This document shows, one piece after another, positions 39,734-50,578 of a stretch of 64,000 nt of DNA (positions within the stretch are counted from its first letter, which is position 1; each line of letters opens with the position of its first letter). Both the position numbers and the translations under genes were made by a program. The notes under the pieces were generated by a model. The model saw only the letters and a program-made list of their open reading frames with translations. It had not been told where the DNA came from and made no database searches. The DNA comes from Thiobacillus sp. (GTDB lineage Bacteria > Pseudomonadota > Gammaproteobacteria > Burkholderiales > Thiobacillaceae): positions 62,001-126,000 of the forward strand of contig JAUXVT010000024.1 of NCBI GenBank assembly GCA_030680405.1, read 5' to 3'.

Positions 39734-40786
39734 GAGCGGGATTTAAGTCGATTGGCGCAAAAAATCAAGCAATGGGGGCACGAGCTCGGCTTTGCCGCGG
39801 TGGGCATTGCCGACGGCGACCTGAGTGCGGCCGAAGCGGGCTTGCAGGAATGGCTGGATCGGGGCTTTCATGGCGAGATGGATTATATGGCGGCGCACGG
39901 CGTGAAGCGCAGCCGGCCGGCCGAACTGGTGCCCGGCACGCTGCGCATCATCAGCGCGCGGCTGGACTATTTTCCGCCGGCGTCGACCGACCCTCATGAC
40001 GTTCTGGCCGATGCCGACGCTGCCTATGTTTCCCGCTACGCGCTGGGGCGCGACTACCACAAGGTGTTGCGCAACCGCCTACAAACCCTGGCGGAGCAAA
40101 TCGGCCGCGATGTCGGCGAGCATCATTTCCGCGTCTTCACCGACAGCGCGCCGGTGCTGGAAGTGGAGCTCGCCGCGAAATCCGGGCTGGGCTGGCGCGG
40201 CAAGCACACCCTGTTATTAAACCGGCAACACGGCTCGTGGTTTTTTCTCGGCGAGATCTACACCGATTTGGCTTTACCGGTGGACACGCCGGAAGCCGGC
40301 CATTGCGGCACCTGCCAAGCCTGCATCGACGTCTGTCCCACCCAGGCCATCGTCGCGCCCTACACGCTCGACGCGCGGCGCTGCATTTCCTATCTCACCA
40401 TCGAACTCAAGGGCAGCATCCCGCTTGACCTGCGCCCGCTGCTGGGTAATCGAATTTATGGCTGCGACGACTGCCAACTGGTGTGTCCGTGGAACCGCTT
40501 TGCACAGACCAGCACACTGGCCGACTTCGGCGTGAGGAACGGACTCGACAGCGCCCAACTGGTGGAACTGTTTGTCTGGAGCGAGGCTGATTTCAACGAG
40601 CGCCTGGCGGGTTCGCCGATCCGCCGCATCGGGCACGAGCGCTGGCTGCGCAATATCGCGGTCGCGCTGGGCAACGCGGCGCCCTCCCCTGCCATTCAGG
40701 CCGCACTCGGCGCGCGGCTGGATCATCCGTCGGAACTGGTGCGCGAACACGTGGCGTGGGCGCTGTCTCGCCAGCAAACGCTTTAG
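39731..40786 (+). CDS. queG: Epoxyqueuosine reductase
   Basis: HCGTCQACIDVCPTQAI and GCDDCQLVCPWN 4Fe-4S motifs; DSAPVLEVELAAKSGLGWRGKHTLL. Confidence 0.95.
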   Translation, partial: HERDLSRLAQKIKQWGHELGFAAVGIADGDLSAAEAGLQEWLDRGFHGEMDYMAAHGVKRSRPAELVPGTLRIISARLDYFPPASTDPHDVLADADAAYVSRYALGRDYHKVLRNRLQTLAEQIGRDVGEHHFRVFTDSAPVLEVELAAKSGLGWRGKHTLLLNRQHGSWFFLGEIYTDLALPVDTPEAGHCGTCQACIDVCPTQAIVAPYTLDARRCISYLTIELKGSIPLDLRPLLGNRIYGCDDCQLVCPWNRFAQTSTLADFGVRNGLDSAQLVELFVWSEADFNERLAGSPIRRIGHERWLRNIAVALGNAAPSPAIQAALGARLDHPSELVREHVAWALSRQQTL

Positions 40787-40813
40787 CAGCCCGCAATTCC
40801 TGCCGCGCCACAT

Positions 40814-41428
40814 TCAATCAGCGCGCAGCTCCCGCTGCGCGTGACGGATCACCGACACGCCCGAGGTCAGCGCCAGCCCGGCCAGCACCAGCGCCACCGC
40901 AATGTCCGGCCAGCCGTGCGCGGTCAGCCACACCCCGGCCGCAGCGCCCATCACCGCCAGATTGCCCAGCGCGTCGTTGCGCGAGCACAGCCACACCGAG
41001 CGTGCCTGCGCGTCGCCTTGCCGGTGGGCAAACAGCAGCGCCGCCACACCGACGTTGACCGCCAGCGCCAGCAGGCTTACCCCGCCCATGATGACCGGTT
41101 CCGGCACCACGCCGGCCGACCACTGCCAGGCCGACTTGCCGAGCACGAACACGCCGTAGCCCACCATCAGCCAGCCCTTCCACAGCGCGGTGCGCGAGCG
41201 CCACACCGGGGCCAGCCCCAGTACGAACAGGGCCACGCTGTAGTTGCCCGCGTCGCCGAGAAAGTCGACCGCGTCGGCCAGCAGCGACACCGACTGCGCC
41301 TGGAAGCTGGCAACCAGCTCGACGCCGAACATCAGCGCGTTCAGCACCAGCGCAATCCACAGCGCGCGCCGGTAGCCCGGATCGGGCGGCGCCGTGTTGC
41401 ACACCGAATCGCAACCGCACTCGCTCAT
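40814..41428 (-). CDS. Cation diffusion facilitator-like membrane transporter
   Basis: ALVLNALMFGVELVASFQAQSVSLLADAVDFLGDAGNYSVAL; Cys-rich N-terminus MSECGCDSVCN. Confidence 0.85.
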   Translation of the reverse strand: MSECGCDSVCNTAPPDPGYRRALWIALVLNALMFGVELVASFQAQSVSLLADAVDFLGDAGNYSVALFVLGLAPVWRSRTALWKGWLMVGYGVFVLGKSAWQWSAGVVPEPVIMGGVSLLALAVNVGVAALLFAHRQGDAQARSVWLCSRNDALGNLAVMGAAAGVWLTAHGWPDIAVALVLAGLALTSGVSVIRHAQRELRAD

Positions 41429-41511
41429 GCCGAATGCCGCCCCGACAAATACGGTGCAATGCAGCGCTGCGGGTAAAATGCCGTTTTCTCCATCATGCCA
41501 TCTTGCCACCC

Positions 41512-42309
41512 ATGTCCACGAATGCACACTCCCCCATCGGCGTATTCGATTCCGGCATCGGCGGACTCACCGTGGTGCGCGCGCTGATGGAGCGCCTGCC
41601 GTACGAGAACATCGTCTATTTCGGCGACACCGCGCGCGTGCCCTATGGCGTGAAATCGGTCGAGACCATCGCCCATTTCACCACCGAGATTGCGCAGTTC
41701 CTGCTGGAGAAGGACGTCAAGCTGCTGGTCATCGCCTGCAACACCATGGCGGCGGTGGCCGCGCAAGTGGTCAAGGACCTGTCGCCGGTGCCGGTGCTCG
41801 ACGTGATCGACGCCGGCGCGGTGTCGGCGCGCGACGGCAGGAAAATCGGCGTCATCGGCACCCCCACCACCATCAATAGCAACGCCTACGCGCGCGCCAT
41901 CCACGAATACGCGCCCGATTCGCGCATCCATTCGCAGGCCTGCGCGCTGTTCGTGCCGCTGGTGGAGGAAGGCTGGCTCGACCATGAAGTCACCCGGCTC
42001 ACGGCCCAGGAGTATCTTAAGCCGCTGCTCGCCGAGCACATCGACACCCTGGTGCTCGGCTGCACGCATTACCCGCTGCTGAAACCGCTGCTGCGCCAAG
42101 TGGTCGGCGACGACGTCACCCTGGTCGATTCCGCCGAAGCCATGGCCGAGCAGGTTGCCGCGCTGCTAGCGGAGAAACAGCTGGCCAATCCCGGTCCGGC
42201 CCAGCCGCGTTACGACTTCTACGTCACCGACGTACCGCTGCGCTTCCAGACCATCGCCGAGCGCTTTCTGGGACGCACGCTCAACAACGTGCACGTGGTG
42301 AAGTGGTGA
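41512..42309 (+). CDS. murI: Glutamate racemase
   Basis: PIGVFDSGIGGLTVVRALMERLPYENIVYFGDTARVPYG; VIACNTMAA; LGCTHYPLL. Confidence 0.96.
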   Translation: MSTNAHSPIGVFDSGIGGLTVVRALMERLPYENIVYFGDTARVPYGVKSVETIAHFTTEIAQFLLEKDVKLLVIACNTMAAVAAQVVKDLSPVPVLDVIDAGAVSARDGRKIGVIGTPTTINSNAYARAIHEYAPDSRIHSQACALFVPLVEEGWLDHEVTRLTAQEYLKPLLAEHIDTLVLGCTHYPLLKPLLRQVVGDDVTLVDSAEAMAEQVAALLAEKQLANPGPAQPRYDFYVTDVPLRFQTIAERFLGRTLNNVHVVKW

Positions 42310-42325
42310 TCACAAGTCCGCAGGC

Positions 42326-42751
42326 ATGATTCGGGTCAACGCCCAGATCGAGCTCGACGAGCGGGAAATTCAGGAAGATTTCGTGCGCGCCTCGGGTCCC
42401 GGCGGGCAAAACGTCAACAAGGTGTCCACCGCGGTGCAGCTGCGCTTCGACGTCGCCCGCTCCCCTTCGCTGCCCGATCCGGTGCGCGCTCGTCTCATCA
42501 CCCTGGCAGGCCGTCGCCTCACCCGGGATGGCGTGCTGATTATCGAAGCCGAACGTTATCGCAGCCAGAGGCGCAACCGCGACGATGCACTGGAACGACT
42601 GCTCGCGCTGATTCGCGAAGCCTGCGAAGTGGATAAGCCGCGCCGCCCGACCCGCCCTACGCTGGCTTCCAAAAAACGGCGTCTGGAAAGCAAGCAGCGG
42701 CAGGGTGAAACCAAGAAACTGCGGGGATTGAAACCAGGGACGGACAGCTGA
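42326..42751 (+). CDS. arfB: Alternative ribosome-rescue factor ArfB
   Basis: EIQEDFVRASGPGGQNVNKVSTAVQLRFDV with GGQ motif and basic C-terminal tail. Confidence 0.92.
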   Translation: MIRVNAQIELDEREIQEDFVRASGPGGQNVNKVSTAVQLRFDVARSPSLPDPVRARLITLAGRRLTRDGVLIIEAERYRSQRRNRDDALERLLALIREACEVDKPRRPTRPTLASKKRRLESKQRQGETKKLRGLKPGTDS

Positions 42752-42830
42752 CCTAATATTCTTCAGCTATCCGCGGTGTCCCCGGTTGTTTTGTCGGGTC
42801 CACATTAGTTAGCAGCCCCTTCTCTGCACC

Positions 42831-43358
42831 TTATGGCTTCTGTCCTGCGTCGCTTTTGATGACCGTATTTTCGAACTCCTCCCAAGAGCCTTCCCGTATG
42901 TCATACGCCCCTTTATTCTTGAGGGCCTCCAGACCTTCGCGGATATATTCGTCATGCTTGTCATCAAGAATATCCATTTCCCTGACGCCCGCCTCCGCGG
43001 CCCGGCCCTTTCCATGGATGGGGAAACGCCAGAATATCCGGTCCAGTTCCTCTCTGCATGTGCGCTGCACATGCACCCGCAGGGAAGCCTCGACAATGTG
43101 GGAATAGCGGAAACGCTTCATCGGTTCCGATTCGATGAAGGCAATGAAGTCCTTGGCACCCCGGCCGGGCACGCAGTCCACGCGGACCTCTATGCCGTCA
43201 GCCTGGAAATAATCGACGATCACCGCGGAAACCGCCTTGATGCTGCGCTCCCGGCGTCGCGCACGGTGCTTGAGTACCAGCACATAGGCAAGTATGGCGA
43301 CAACATTGGCGGCGAATATGTAAAGCAGCGTCAGGTCGAGGCTTAAGGTTACGGTCAT
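42831..43358 (-). CDS. Hypothetical membrane-anchored protein
   Basis: N-terminal TM segment LLYIFAANVVAILAYVLVL then soluble domain. Confidence 0.6.
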   Translation of the reverse strand: MTVTLSLDLTLLYIFAANVVAILAYVLVLKHRARRRERSIKAVSAVIVDYFQADGIEVRVDCVPGRGAKDFIAFIESEPMKRFRYSHIVEASLRVHVQRTCREELDRIFWRFPIHGKGRAAEAGVREMDILDDKHDEYIREGLEALKNKGAYDIREGSWEEFENTVIKSDAGQKP

Positions 43359-43759
43359 TATCAGGACTCCCCTTGGAGAATGACGGATTCAGCGCCAAGG
43401 CGGAATTTTGCCTGAAATGCCGGAAACAGAGTCAAACGATATCACCACGGCGCTTGTTTCGACATGGAAATCAAGCGCATGCCTGTGGCTGCGGCAATCA
43501 GTCCCAATGCGCAACCCGCGACAATACCGGCAGCCATGCTATTCGGTGGCGGCCACAGAGAGGCAGCCCTTCAACCTGCTTTTGCCACTTCCGCCTGGTC
43601 ATGCGCCTGCTCCTGGAATGCGATTGGAATAAGATTTCACCATTGGAACTTGAGCGTTTTGGGTTAGCGCTCGTTTTATTGCGAGGCCCATTTAATTCGC
43701 ATTTAATTCGTTAACCGGACACTACAGTAACGACATGAACAAAAAAAGGGGATTGGATC

Positions 43760-44611
43760 GTGCAGGATAAGTATGTCGGTGATGTCGGAGACTTTGGTAA
43801 ATATGCTTTGCTCAAGTGCATGCGAGACTTGTCGGGCCTCAGCCTTGGAGTAGTCTGGTATCTGGCGAACCCGGATCACACAGACGCTGAGCATCAAGCC
43901 AGGGACGGTAAGCACATTGGCTATCTTGGCCTAAAACTCTCAGAGGAGGGTCAAATATTTCAGATCAAACCCAGCAAGGATGGATCGAAGTTAGAACAAC
44001 TAGATCGTGCCCTTTACGGGCAGTTGAAATCCATTGTTGAAGGCAAACGCTCTGTTCTGTCCGTCAAGGAAAAGAATGTTCTCGGCGAAGACCTAGCCTG
44101 CTTCGCAGACTGCTTGTCCTGCTCAAAGACAGCCTCGACAAGCGAGCGAAAAGAAAGTCGCCAAAGCTGGTTGAATAAAGCATTGGACAAAATGAAAAAC
44201 AGGGGAATCGTGTTTCTGGATCCAGACAACGGGTTAGCCAGCGACAACGATAAGGATGGTGGGAAAGCGACCGACGCCAAATATGTCCTGAGAGGCGAGT
44301 TGGATAAATTCTGGGGAGAAGGTGCGCGCGTCGTCGTCTTGTATCACCACCCCAATCGAAAAGACAAGGATGTGAGCCACGACAAACAGATTGCCAATCT
44401 TGCGGCTCAGATCAAAAACAGACCTGCCTTCAGCAATGCAGCAGTTTTCCCTCTGCGATACCGGCGTGGCACCTCGCGCGTCTATTTCGTGATCGTGCCA
44501 CAGCAGGACGCCGAAAAATGGGCAGATCGTCTACACGAATTTGTGACACCCTGGCCATCAAACAAAAAAACGGGCAAAGCTTTCGAGTGCAAGTTTACTG
44601 ACAAGAACTAA
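43760..44611 (+). CDS. Uncharacterised accessory protein
   Basis: 283 aa (GTG start) MQDKYVGDVGDFGKYALLKCMRD...NRGIVFLDPDNGLASDND...ARVVVLYHHPNRK; locally lower GC than its neighbours by eye. Confidence 0.7.
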   Translation: MQDKYVGDVGDFGKYALLKCMRDLSGLSLGVVWYLANPDHTDAEHQARDGKHIGYLGLKLSEEGQIFQIKPSKDGSKLEQLDRALYGQLKSIVEGKRSVLSVKEKNVLGEDLACFADCLSCSKTASTSERKESRQSWLNKALDKMKNRGIVFLDPDNGLASDNDKDGGKATDAKYVLRGELDKFWGEGARVVVLYHHPNRKDKDVSHDKQIANLAAQIKNRPAFSNAAVFPLRYRRGTSRVYFVIVPQQDAEKWADRLHEFVTPWPSNKKTGKAFECKFTDKN

Positions 44612-44665
44612 GCGTGCTATTTCGGAGATGGTGTACACATCCGAATTGCAAGCTTAAATTCCTTC

Positions 44666-45868
44666 TCAGCCGAACGTCAGCCCCATCGCCTCCCGCACAT
44701 CCCGCATCGTATCCCGCGCCAGTTCCTGCGCCTTCTCACAACCGTCGGCGAGGATGTTGCGCACCTGGTCGGGGTTGTCCTCGTAATACGCCGCGCGCTC
44801 GCGGATCGGCGCGAGCTCATCGAGCACGGCGTCAATCACTGGCTGCTTGCATTCGAGGCAGCCGATGCCGGCGCTGGTGCAGCCTGCGGTGACCCACTGG
44901 CGGGTGGTGTCATCCGAATACACCTGGTGGAACTGCCACACCGGGCAGTTGGCCGGGTTGCCGGGGTCGATACGGCGCACGCGCGCGGGGTCGGTCGGCA
45001 TGGTGCGGATTTTCTTCGTCACCATCTCCGGGTCTTCTCTCAGGGCAATCATGTTGCCGTAGGACTTGGACATTTTCTGCCCATCCAGCCCCGGCATCTT
45101 GGACGCCTCGGTCAGCAGCGCCTCGGGCTCGGCGAGGATCATCTTGCCGGAGCCTTCCAGATAGCCGAACAGCCTTTCGCGATCGTTCATCGACAGGTTC
45201 TGCGCGTCGTACAACAGCGCCTTGGCGGACTCCAGCGCCTCGTCGTCGCCCTTTTCCTGATAGGCGGTGCGGCACTCCTCGTACAGCCGGGCCTTTTTCG
45301 AGCCGAGCTTCTTGACTGCAGCGCGCGCCTTGTCCTCGAACCCCGGTTCGCGGCCGTACAGGTGATTGAAGCGGCGGCAGATTTCGCGGGTGAATTCGAT
45401 GTGCGGCACCTGGTCCTCGCCCACCGGCACCAGGTTGGCGCGGTAGATCAGGATGTCGGCGGACTGCAGCAGCGGGTAGCCGAGAAAGCCGTAGGTCGAG
45501 AGGTCCTTTTCGCTGAGCTTTTCCTGCTGGTCCTTGTAGGTGGGCACGCGTTCCAGCCAGCCGAGCGGCGTCATCATCGACAGCAGCAGATGCAGCTCGG
45601 CGTGTTCGATCACGCGCGACTGCACGAACAGCGTGGCCTGCGCCGGATCGACACCCGCGGCGAGCCAGTCGATTACCATGTCGCGCACATTCTCTTCGAT
45701 CATTTGCGGCGTGTCGTAGTGCGTGGTCAGCGCGTGCCAGTCGGCGACGAAAAACAGGCACTGGTATTCGTTCTGCAGGCGCAGCCAGTTTTTCAGGACG
45801 CCGTGGTAATGGCCAAGATGCAAACGCCCGGTGGGACGCATGCCGGAAAGAACACGATCGGAGTACAT
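44666..45868 (-). CDS. trpS: Tryptophanyl-tRNA synthetase
   Basis: RVLSGMRPTGRLHLGHYHGVLKNW; GQKMSKSYGN. Confidence 0.97.
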   Translation of the reverse strand: MYSDRVLSGMRPTGRLHLGHYHGVLKNWLRLQNEYQCLFFVADWHALTTHYDTPQMIEENVRDMVIDWLAAGVDPAQATLFVQSRVIEHAELHLLLSMMTPLGWLERVPTYKDQQEKLSEKDLSTYGFLGYPLLQSADILIYRANLVPVGEDQVPHIEFTREICRRFNHLYGREPGFEDKARAAVKKLGSKKARLYEECRTAYQEKGDDEALESAKALLYDAQNLSMNDRERLFGYLEGSGKMILAEPEALLTEASKMPGLDGQKMSKSYGNMIALREDPEMVTKKIRTMPTDPARVRRIDPGNPANCPVWQFHQVYSDDTTRQWVTAGCTSAGIGCLECKQPVIDAVLDELAPIRERAAYYEDNPDQVRNILADGCEKAQELARDTMRDVREAMGLTFG

Positions 45869-45906
45869 GGTTGGGAGCTAGGAGCCAGGAATGGGGAGCG
45901 AGGGAG

Positions 45907-46611
45907 TTAGGACAGCACGACCTGGATCAGGCCGATCAGCTGTCCGGGTTCGAGGCCGGTGACGAGCGCAATGAGGCCAATGAACAGGCTGATGAGCGGC
46001 CACAGGATGATGCCGAGGATGCCGGTGAACATGAGGCCGAGCAGTATGAACAGGCCGTAGGGCTCCAGGCGCGCGAACTGCATGGCCTGCTTCACCGGCA
46101 GCAGGCTGACAGCGATGCGGCCGCCGTCGAGCGGTGGCAGCGGGATGAGGTTGAGGGCCATCAGAATGACATTGATGAACACCCCTGCGGCGCCCATCAG
46201 CATCAGCGGCGCGCCGGCAAAGCCGCTGCCGAGCGCGTGACCCAGCTGAATCATCAGCGCCCAGAACACCGCCATGACGAAATTTATGCCGGGGCCGGCG
46301 GCGGCCACCCACAGCATGTCCTGCTTGGGACGGCGCAGGCGGGCAAAGTTGACTGGCACCGGCTTGGCCCAGCCGAACAGGATGGCGCCGCCGCCCAGCA
46401 GCTTGCTGGTCAGCAGGATCACCAGCGGCACCAGGATGGTTCCCACCGGGTCGATGTGCTTGAGCGGGTTGAGCGTAATGCGGCCCTGCAAAGCCGCCGT
46501 CATGTCGCCGAAGTAGCGCGCCACGTAACCGTGGGCGGCTTCGTGCAGGGTGATGGCAAAGATCACCGGCAACGCAAACACCGCAATTTTCTGGATCAGG
46601 GAGAGTTCCAT
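45907..46611 (-). CDS. Site-2 protease family (M50) membrane metalloprotease
   Basis: PVIFAITLHEAAHGYVARYFGD; NLIPLPPLDGGRI. Confidence 0.93.
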   Translation of the reverse strand: MELSLIQKIAVFALPVIFAITLHEAAHGYVARYFGDMTAALQGRITLNPLKHIDPVGTILVPLVILLTSKLLGGGAILFGWAKPVPVNFARLRRPKQDMLWVAAAGPGINFVMAVFWALMIQLGHALGSGFAGAPLMLMGAAGVFINVILMALNLIPLPPLDGGRIAVSLLPVKQAMQFARLEPYGLFILLGLMFTGILGIILWPLISLFIGLIALVTGLEPGQLIGLIQVVLS

Positions 46612-46617
46612 GCGGGC

Positions 46618-47241
46618 TCAGGACTCGAAGTCCGAGGTGTCACCCTTGCCAAAACGCAGCACGGCAGGCGTGTCGGTGGTCAGATCGACCACGGTGGTCG
46701 GGGTGAGACCGCACGCGCCGCCATCAATGACGAGATCGACCAAATGCTCCAGCCGTTCGCGAATTTCCCACGGCTCGGTCAGCGGCACGTCTTCGCCATG
46801 CAGCAGCAGCGTGGACGACAGGATGGGCTCGCCCAGTTCGGCCAGCAGCGCCTGCACGATCGGATGCGCGGGAACCCTCAATCCGATGGTGTCGTGCTTC
46901 TTGTGCAACAGTCGCTTCGGCACTTCGCGGGTGCCGCGCAGGATGAAGGTGTAGGCGCCCGGGGTGTGCGCCTTCAAAAAACGGAACTGGGTGTTGTCCA
47001 CCTGGGCGTAGCGACCGAGTTCGGACAGGTCGCTGCAGATCAGCGTGAGATCGTGCCCGCTGTCAAGCCCGCGCACCGACAACAGCCGCATCGCCGCTTC
47101 CTTGTCCCCGATGTGGCAGCCCAGCGCATAGCACGAGTCGGTGGGATAGACGATCACGCCGCCGCGCTTGAGGATATCCACCGCCTGCTGAATCAGGCGG
47201 GGCTGAGGGTTGTCGGAATGGATATTGAAAAATTGCGCCAT
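46618..47241 (-). CDS. L-threonylcarbamoyladenylate synthase-like (Sua5/YciO/YrdC)
   Basis: RGGVIVYPTDSCYALGCHIGDKEA...PGAYTFILRGTREVPKRL...IGLRVPAHPI. Confidence 0.92.
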   Translation of the reverse strand: MAQFFNIHSDNPQPRLIQQAVDILKRGGVIVYPTDSCYALGCHIGDKEAAMRLLSVRGLDSGHDLTLICSDLSELGRYAQVDNTQFRFLKAHTPGAYTFILRGTREVPKRLLHKKHDTIGLRVPAHPIVQALLAELGEPILSSTLLLHGEDVPLTEPWEIRERLEHLVDLVIDGGACGLTPTTVVDLTTDTPAVLRFGKGDTSDFES

Positions 47242-47266
47242 AAAATGAAAGCTTGAATATAAGGGC

Positions 47267-48130
47267 TCAGGCCATGGAAGGAGAAAAATGGGCTGCCAGT
47301 TCCGGCCAGCCCTGCCATACCGGCTGGCAGTAATGCGGCAGCGCAGGCAGGCGGCCAATATCGATGCCTTCGCCCGGCGCATGGAAGTCCGCCCCGCGCG
47401 AGGCCTTGAGACTGAACGCGCGCGCCAGGTCGGCAAACTTGCCGTACTCGGAAGGATGATGGCTGCCGGTGATGACCTCGATGCCCTCGCCGCTCAGCGC
47501 GCGGAAGGCGTCCAGCAGCAGGTGCAGCTCGCGCGCGGTGAAGGCATAGCGCCCGGGGTGCGCGATCACGGCTATGCCGCCGCTGGCGCGGATCCAGCCG
47601 ACGGCGTTTTCCAGCGAGGTCCATTCGTGCTCGACGTAGCCGGGGTTGCCGCGCGTGAGAAAACGCTTGAATGTGGTGCGCATGTCGGGCGCGTGGCCCT
47701 GCGCCACCAGCCAGCGCGCAAAATGCGTGCGCCCCACCATTTGCTTGTTGGCGGCATGGCTGGTGGCGCCTTCATAGGCGCCGTCGATGCCGGATTGCGC
47801 CAGATCCACGCCCATGCGTTGCGCACGTTCGATGCGCCCGAGACGGATGCGGTGCAGGCCCGCGGCCAGTTCGGGGTGCGTGGGGTCGATGCGCAGGCCG
47901 ACAATATGCACAGTCTGTCCGCCCCAGCTCACCGAGATTTCGACGCCCGCAATCAGCGTCAGCCCTGCGTCATCCGCTGCCGCCTGCGCAGCGGCGATCC
48001 CCGACACGTCATCGTGGTCGGTCAGCGCGAGCGCGTGCACGCCGTTGGCCGCCGCGCGCGCAACCACCTCGGCGGGCGGCAATATGCCGTCAGACACATT
48101 GGAATGGCAATGCAGATCGATATTGAGCAT
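47267..48130 (-). CDS. PHP-domain phosphoesterase (RNase AM / YciV-like)
   Basis: MLNIDLHCHSNVSDGILPPAEVVARAAANGVHALALTDHDDVSG. Confidence 0.9.
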   Translation of the reverse strand: MLNIDLHCHSNVSDGILPPAEVVARAAANGVHALALTDHDDVSGIAAAQAAADDAGLTLIAGVEISVSWGGQTVHIVGLRIDPTHPELAAGLHRIRLGRIERAQRMGVDLAQSGIDGAYEGATSHAANKQMVGRTHFARWLVAQGHAPDMRTTFKRFLTRGNPGYVEHEWTSLENAVGWIRASGGIAVIAHPGRYAFTARELHLLLDAFRALSGEGIEVITGSHHPSEYGKFADLARAFSLKASRGADFHAPGEGIDIGRLPALPHYCQPVWQGWPELAAHFSPSMA

Positions 48131-48252
48131 CGATGGTCAGGATCAGGCGACCAAGGCCAAAAGCGCTTGGTCAGGAGGGAGAATCATAGCAAAATAAGCG
48201 GTCACCCGAATTACAGTGGGCTTCCCTGCGCCACCCCGATGAAAAAAGCATC

Positions 48253-48879
48253 ATGAAAAAACTGCTGTTCGATCTTTTTCCCATCATCGTCTTTTTCATC
48301 GCCTACAAAATAGGCGATGCCAATGCCGAAGCCACGCGCACCTTCATGGCCAGTCTCGGCTTGGCGTTGGGCGCGGGCGAGAAACCCGGCATTTACCTCG
48401 CCACCCTGGTCGCCATCGTCGCCAGCTTCGCGCAGATCGGTTGGGTCAAGCTGCGCGGGGACAAGGTCGAGATCATGCTGTGGGTTAGCCTCGGCATCAT
48501 CGTGGTGTTCGGCGGTGCCACCCTGTGGCTGCACGACGAGAGCTTCATCAAGTGGAAGCCGACCGTGCTGTACTGGATTTTTGCGGCCATCATTTTTGGC
48601 GCCGCCGCACTTGGCCGTAACGTGATCCGCAGCCTAATGGGCGCGCAGATGGAACTTCCCGGCCCCGCCTGGAGTCGGTTGAATGCGAGTTGGGGTGGTT
48701 TTTTTGCCTTCATGGGGGTTGCAAATCTGTTTGTCGCCTTCAACTTCTCGACTGACGCCTGGGTTAACTTCAAGCTGTTCGGCAGCTTGGGGCTGATGCT
48801 GTTGTTTGTGATCGGTCAGAGCATGATGCTGACCCGGTATCTGGATAAAGCCGATCTGGAAAAGGAAGAAAAGCAATAA
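48253..48879 (+). CDS. yciB: Inner-membrane septation protein A family
   Basis: [31 protein letters not shown]...[21 protein letters not shown]. Confidence 0.92.
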   Translation: MKKLLFDLFPIIVFFIAYKIGDANAEATRTFMASLGLALGAGEKPGIYLATLVAIVASFAQIGWVKLRGDKVEIMLWVSLGIIVVFGGATLWLHDESFIKWKPTVLYWIFAAIIFGAAALGRNVIRSLMGAQMELPGPAWSRLNASWGGFFAFMGVANLFVAFNFSTDAWVNFKLFGSLGLMLLFVIGQSMMLTRYLDKADLEKEEKQ

Positions 48880-49181
48880 TGTTCTACGCCATCGTCGGGC
48901 AGGATGTGCCCGACAGCCTGAATCAGCGGCTCACCGCCCGCCCCGCGCACCTTGATCGTCTGCACGCCCTGCAGCAGGCCGGGCATTTGCTGTTGGCCGG
49001 CCCCTTTCCCGTCATCGACAGCAACGACCCCGGCACCGCAGGGTTTTCCGGCAGCCTGATCGTCGCCGAATTCGAAACGCTTACCGACGCGCAGACGTGG
49101 GCGGATGCCGATCCCTACGTGGCGGCCGGCGTGTATGCCGGCGTCAGCGTCAAACCCTTCAAGAAAGTATTTCCTGCATGA
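48879..49181 (+). CDS. YciI-like protein
   Basis: [44 protein letters not shown]. Confidence 0.92.
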   Translation: MFYAIVGQDVPDSLNQRLTARPAHLDRLHALQQAGHLLLAGPFPVIDSNDPGTAGFSGSLIVAEFETLTDAQTWADADPYVAAGVYAGVSVKPFKKVFPA

Positions 49182-49441
49182 GCACGGCCGATCTGATCCG
49201 CCAGCGCCTCGCCGCGCTGGAACCCGAAACCTACACTCTGGAAGACGAAAGCGCCCAACACAAGGGCCATGCCGGTGCCGCCTCGGGCGGCGGGCATTTC
49301 CGCCTGACCCTGGTATCGCCCAAATTCCGCAACCTCTCCACCCTCGCTCGTCACCGGCTGGTGTACGAAGCCATGGGCGAGCTTATGCAACGCGAAATCC
49401 ACGCGCTGTCGATCACTGCCTTAACCCCCGAAGAACTTTAA
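49178..49441 (+). CDS. bolA: BolA family protein
   Basis: [43 protein letters not shown]. Confidence 0.92.
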   Translation: MSTADLIRQRLAALEPETYTLEDESAQHKGHAGAASGGGHFRLTLVSPKFRNLSTLARHRLVYEAMGELMQREIHALSITALTPEEL

Positions 49442-49452
49442 AAGGAATCCAC

Positions 49453-50268
49453 ATGCGTCTTGCCCTTCTCCCCACCCTGATCCTGCTGGCCCTCACCCCG
49501 CTGGCGCAAGCACAGACCCCTGCCCCTGCTGCGGCCACCCCTGCAGTTGACGCCAGCAAGCCGTTGGCCGTGGTCAACGGCAAGGAAATCCCCGCCTTGT
49601 ATGGCGAACTGGTCAAACGAGAAATGGCCCAGGGCCAGCCCGATTCCCCGCAGCTCGACGCGCGTGTGCGCGAGTCGCTGATCAATCTGGAACTGCTGTC
49701 GCGCGCCGCCCTGGACAAGGGGCTCGACAAGGAGCCGCATCTGGCCGCCGCGCTGGATATCCGTCGCAGGGATCAGTTGGCCAAGGCCTATCTGGAAGAC
49801 TACGTCAAAGCCCACCCGATAACCGACGCAGAAATCCAGGCCACGTATGACAAGGCCAAAGCGGGTCCCATCGAGCCGGAATACCGCGCACGCCATATTC
49901 TGGTAAAAACCGAAGCCGAGGCGAAAAAGATCATTGCCGACCTCGGCAAGAAGGCCAAATTTGAGGACCTGGCGAAAAAGCATTCCCAGGACCCCGGCTC
50001 TGCCAAAAACGGCGGGGCGCTTGACTGGTCCAATCGGGGTGCGTTCGTGAAAGAATTCTCAGACGCCATGGCCAGCCTGAAAAAAGGCGAAACCACCAAA
50101 ACGCCGGTAAAGACACAGTTCGGCTACCACGTCATCCGCCTCGACGAAACGCGCCAGCCGCAGTTGCCGCCGCTGGATTCCGTGCGCGGCGAAATCGTCA
50201 AGCAATTGCAGCAACTGCGCATCCGCGACGCCATCGCGGCAACGCGTGCCGGTGCAAAAATCGAATAA
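49453..50268 (+). CDS. Peptidyl-prolyl cis-trans isomerase, parvulin type
   Basis: Signal peptide; [50 protein letters not shown]. Confidence 0.93.
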   Translation: MRLALLPTLILLALTPLAQAQTPAPAAATPAVDASKPLAVVNGKEIPALYGELVKREMAQGQPDSPQLDARVRESLINLELLSRAALDKGLDKEPHLAAALDIRRRDQLAKAYLEDYVKAHPITDAEIQATYDKAKAGPIEPEYRARHILVKTEAEAKKIIADLGKKAKFEDLAKKHSQDPGSAKNGGALDWSNRGAFVKEFSDAMASLKKGETTKTPVKTQFGYHVIRLDETRQPQLPPLDSVRGEIVKQLQQLRIRDAIAATRAGAKIE

Positions 50269-50287
50269 TCAGCTAATAACAATAGTT

Positions 50288-50308
50288 AAGCGGGGCATCG
50301 CCCCGCTT
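50288..50308 (+). terminator. Hairpin between ppiC and hfq
   Basis: AAGCGGGGCATCGCCCCGCTTTC. Confidence 0.65.
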
Positions 50309-50329
50309 TCACTTGACAGGAAGCCAAAC

Positions 50330-50572
50330 ATGGCCAAAGAACATAATCAACTGCAAGATGTTTTCCTCAACACGCTGCGGAAGGAACGCATTCCGGTGTC
50401 GGTATTTCTCGTCAACGGCATCAAGCTGATGGGGCGGATCGAATCGTTCGACCAGTTTGTGGTGCTGCTGAAAGGCCAGGATCAGGCCGCGCAGATGATC
50501 TTCAAGCACGCCATCTCGACCATTTCGCCCTCGCGCGAAGTGGTGCTGCCGCCCCGCGAAGCCGAGGCTTAA
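50330..50572 (+). CDS. hfq: RNA chaperone Hfq
   Basis: [62 protein letters not shown]. Confidence 0.96.
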   Translation: MAKEHNQLQDVFLNTLRKERIPVSVFLVNGIKLMGRIESFDQFVVLLKGQDQAAQMIFKHAISTISPSREVVLPPREAEA

Positions 50573-50578
50573 GCCCCG

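Noticed and set aside
43373-43714. 113-aa plus ORF in the accessory patch
   Set aside because: Low-complexity Cys/His-rich translation and no recognisable domain; probably non-coding.
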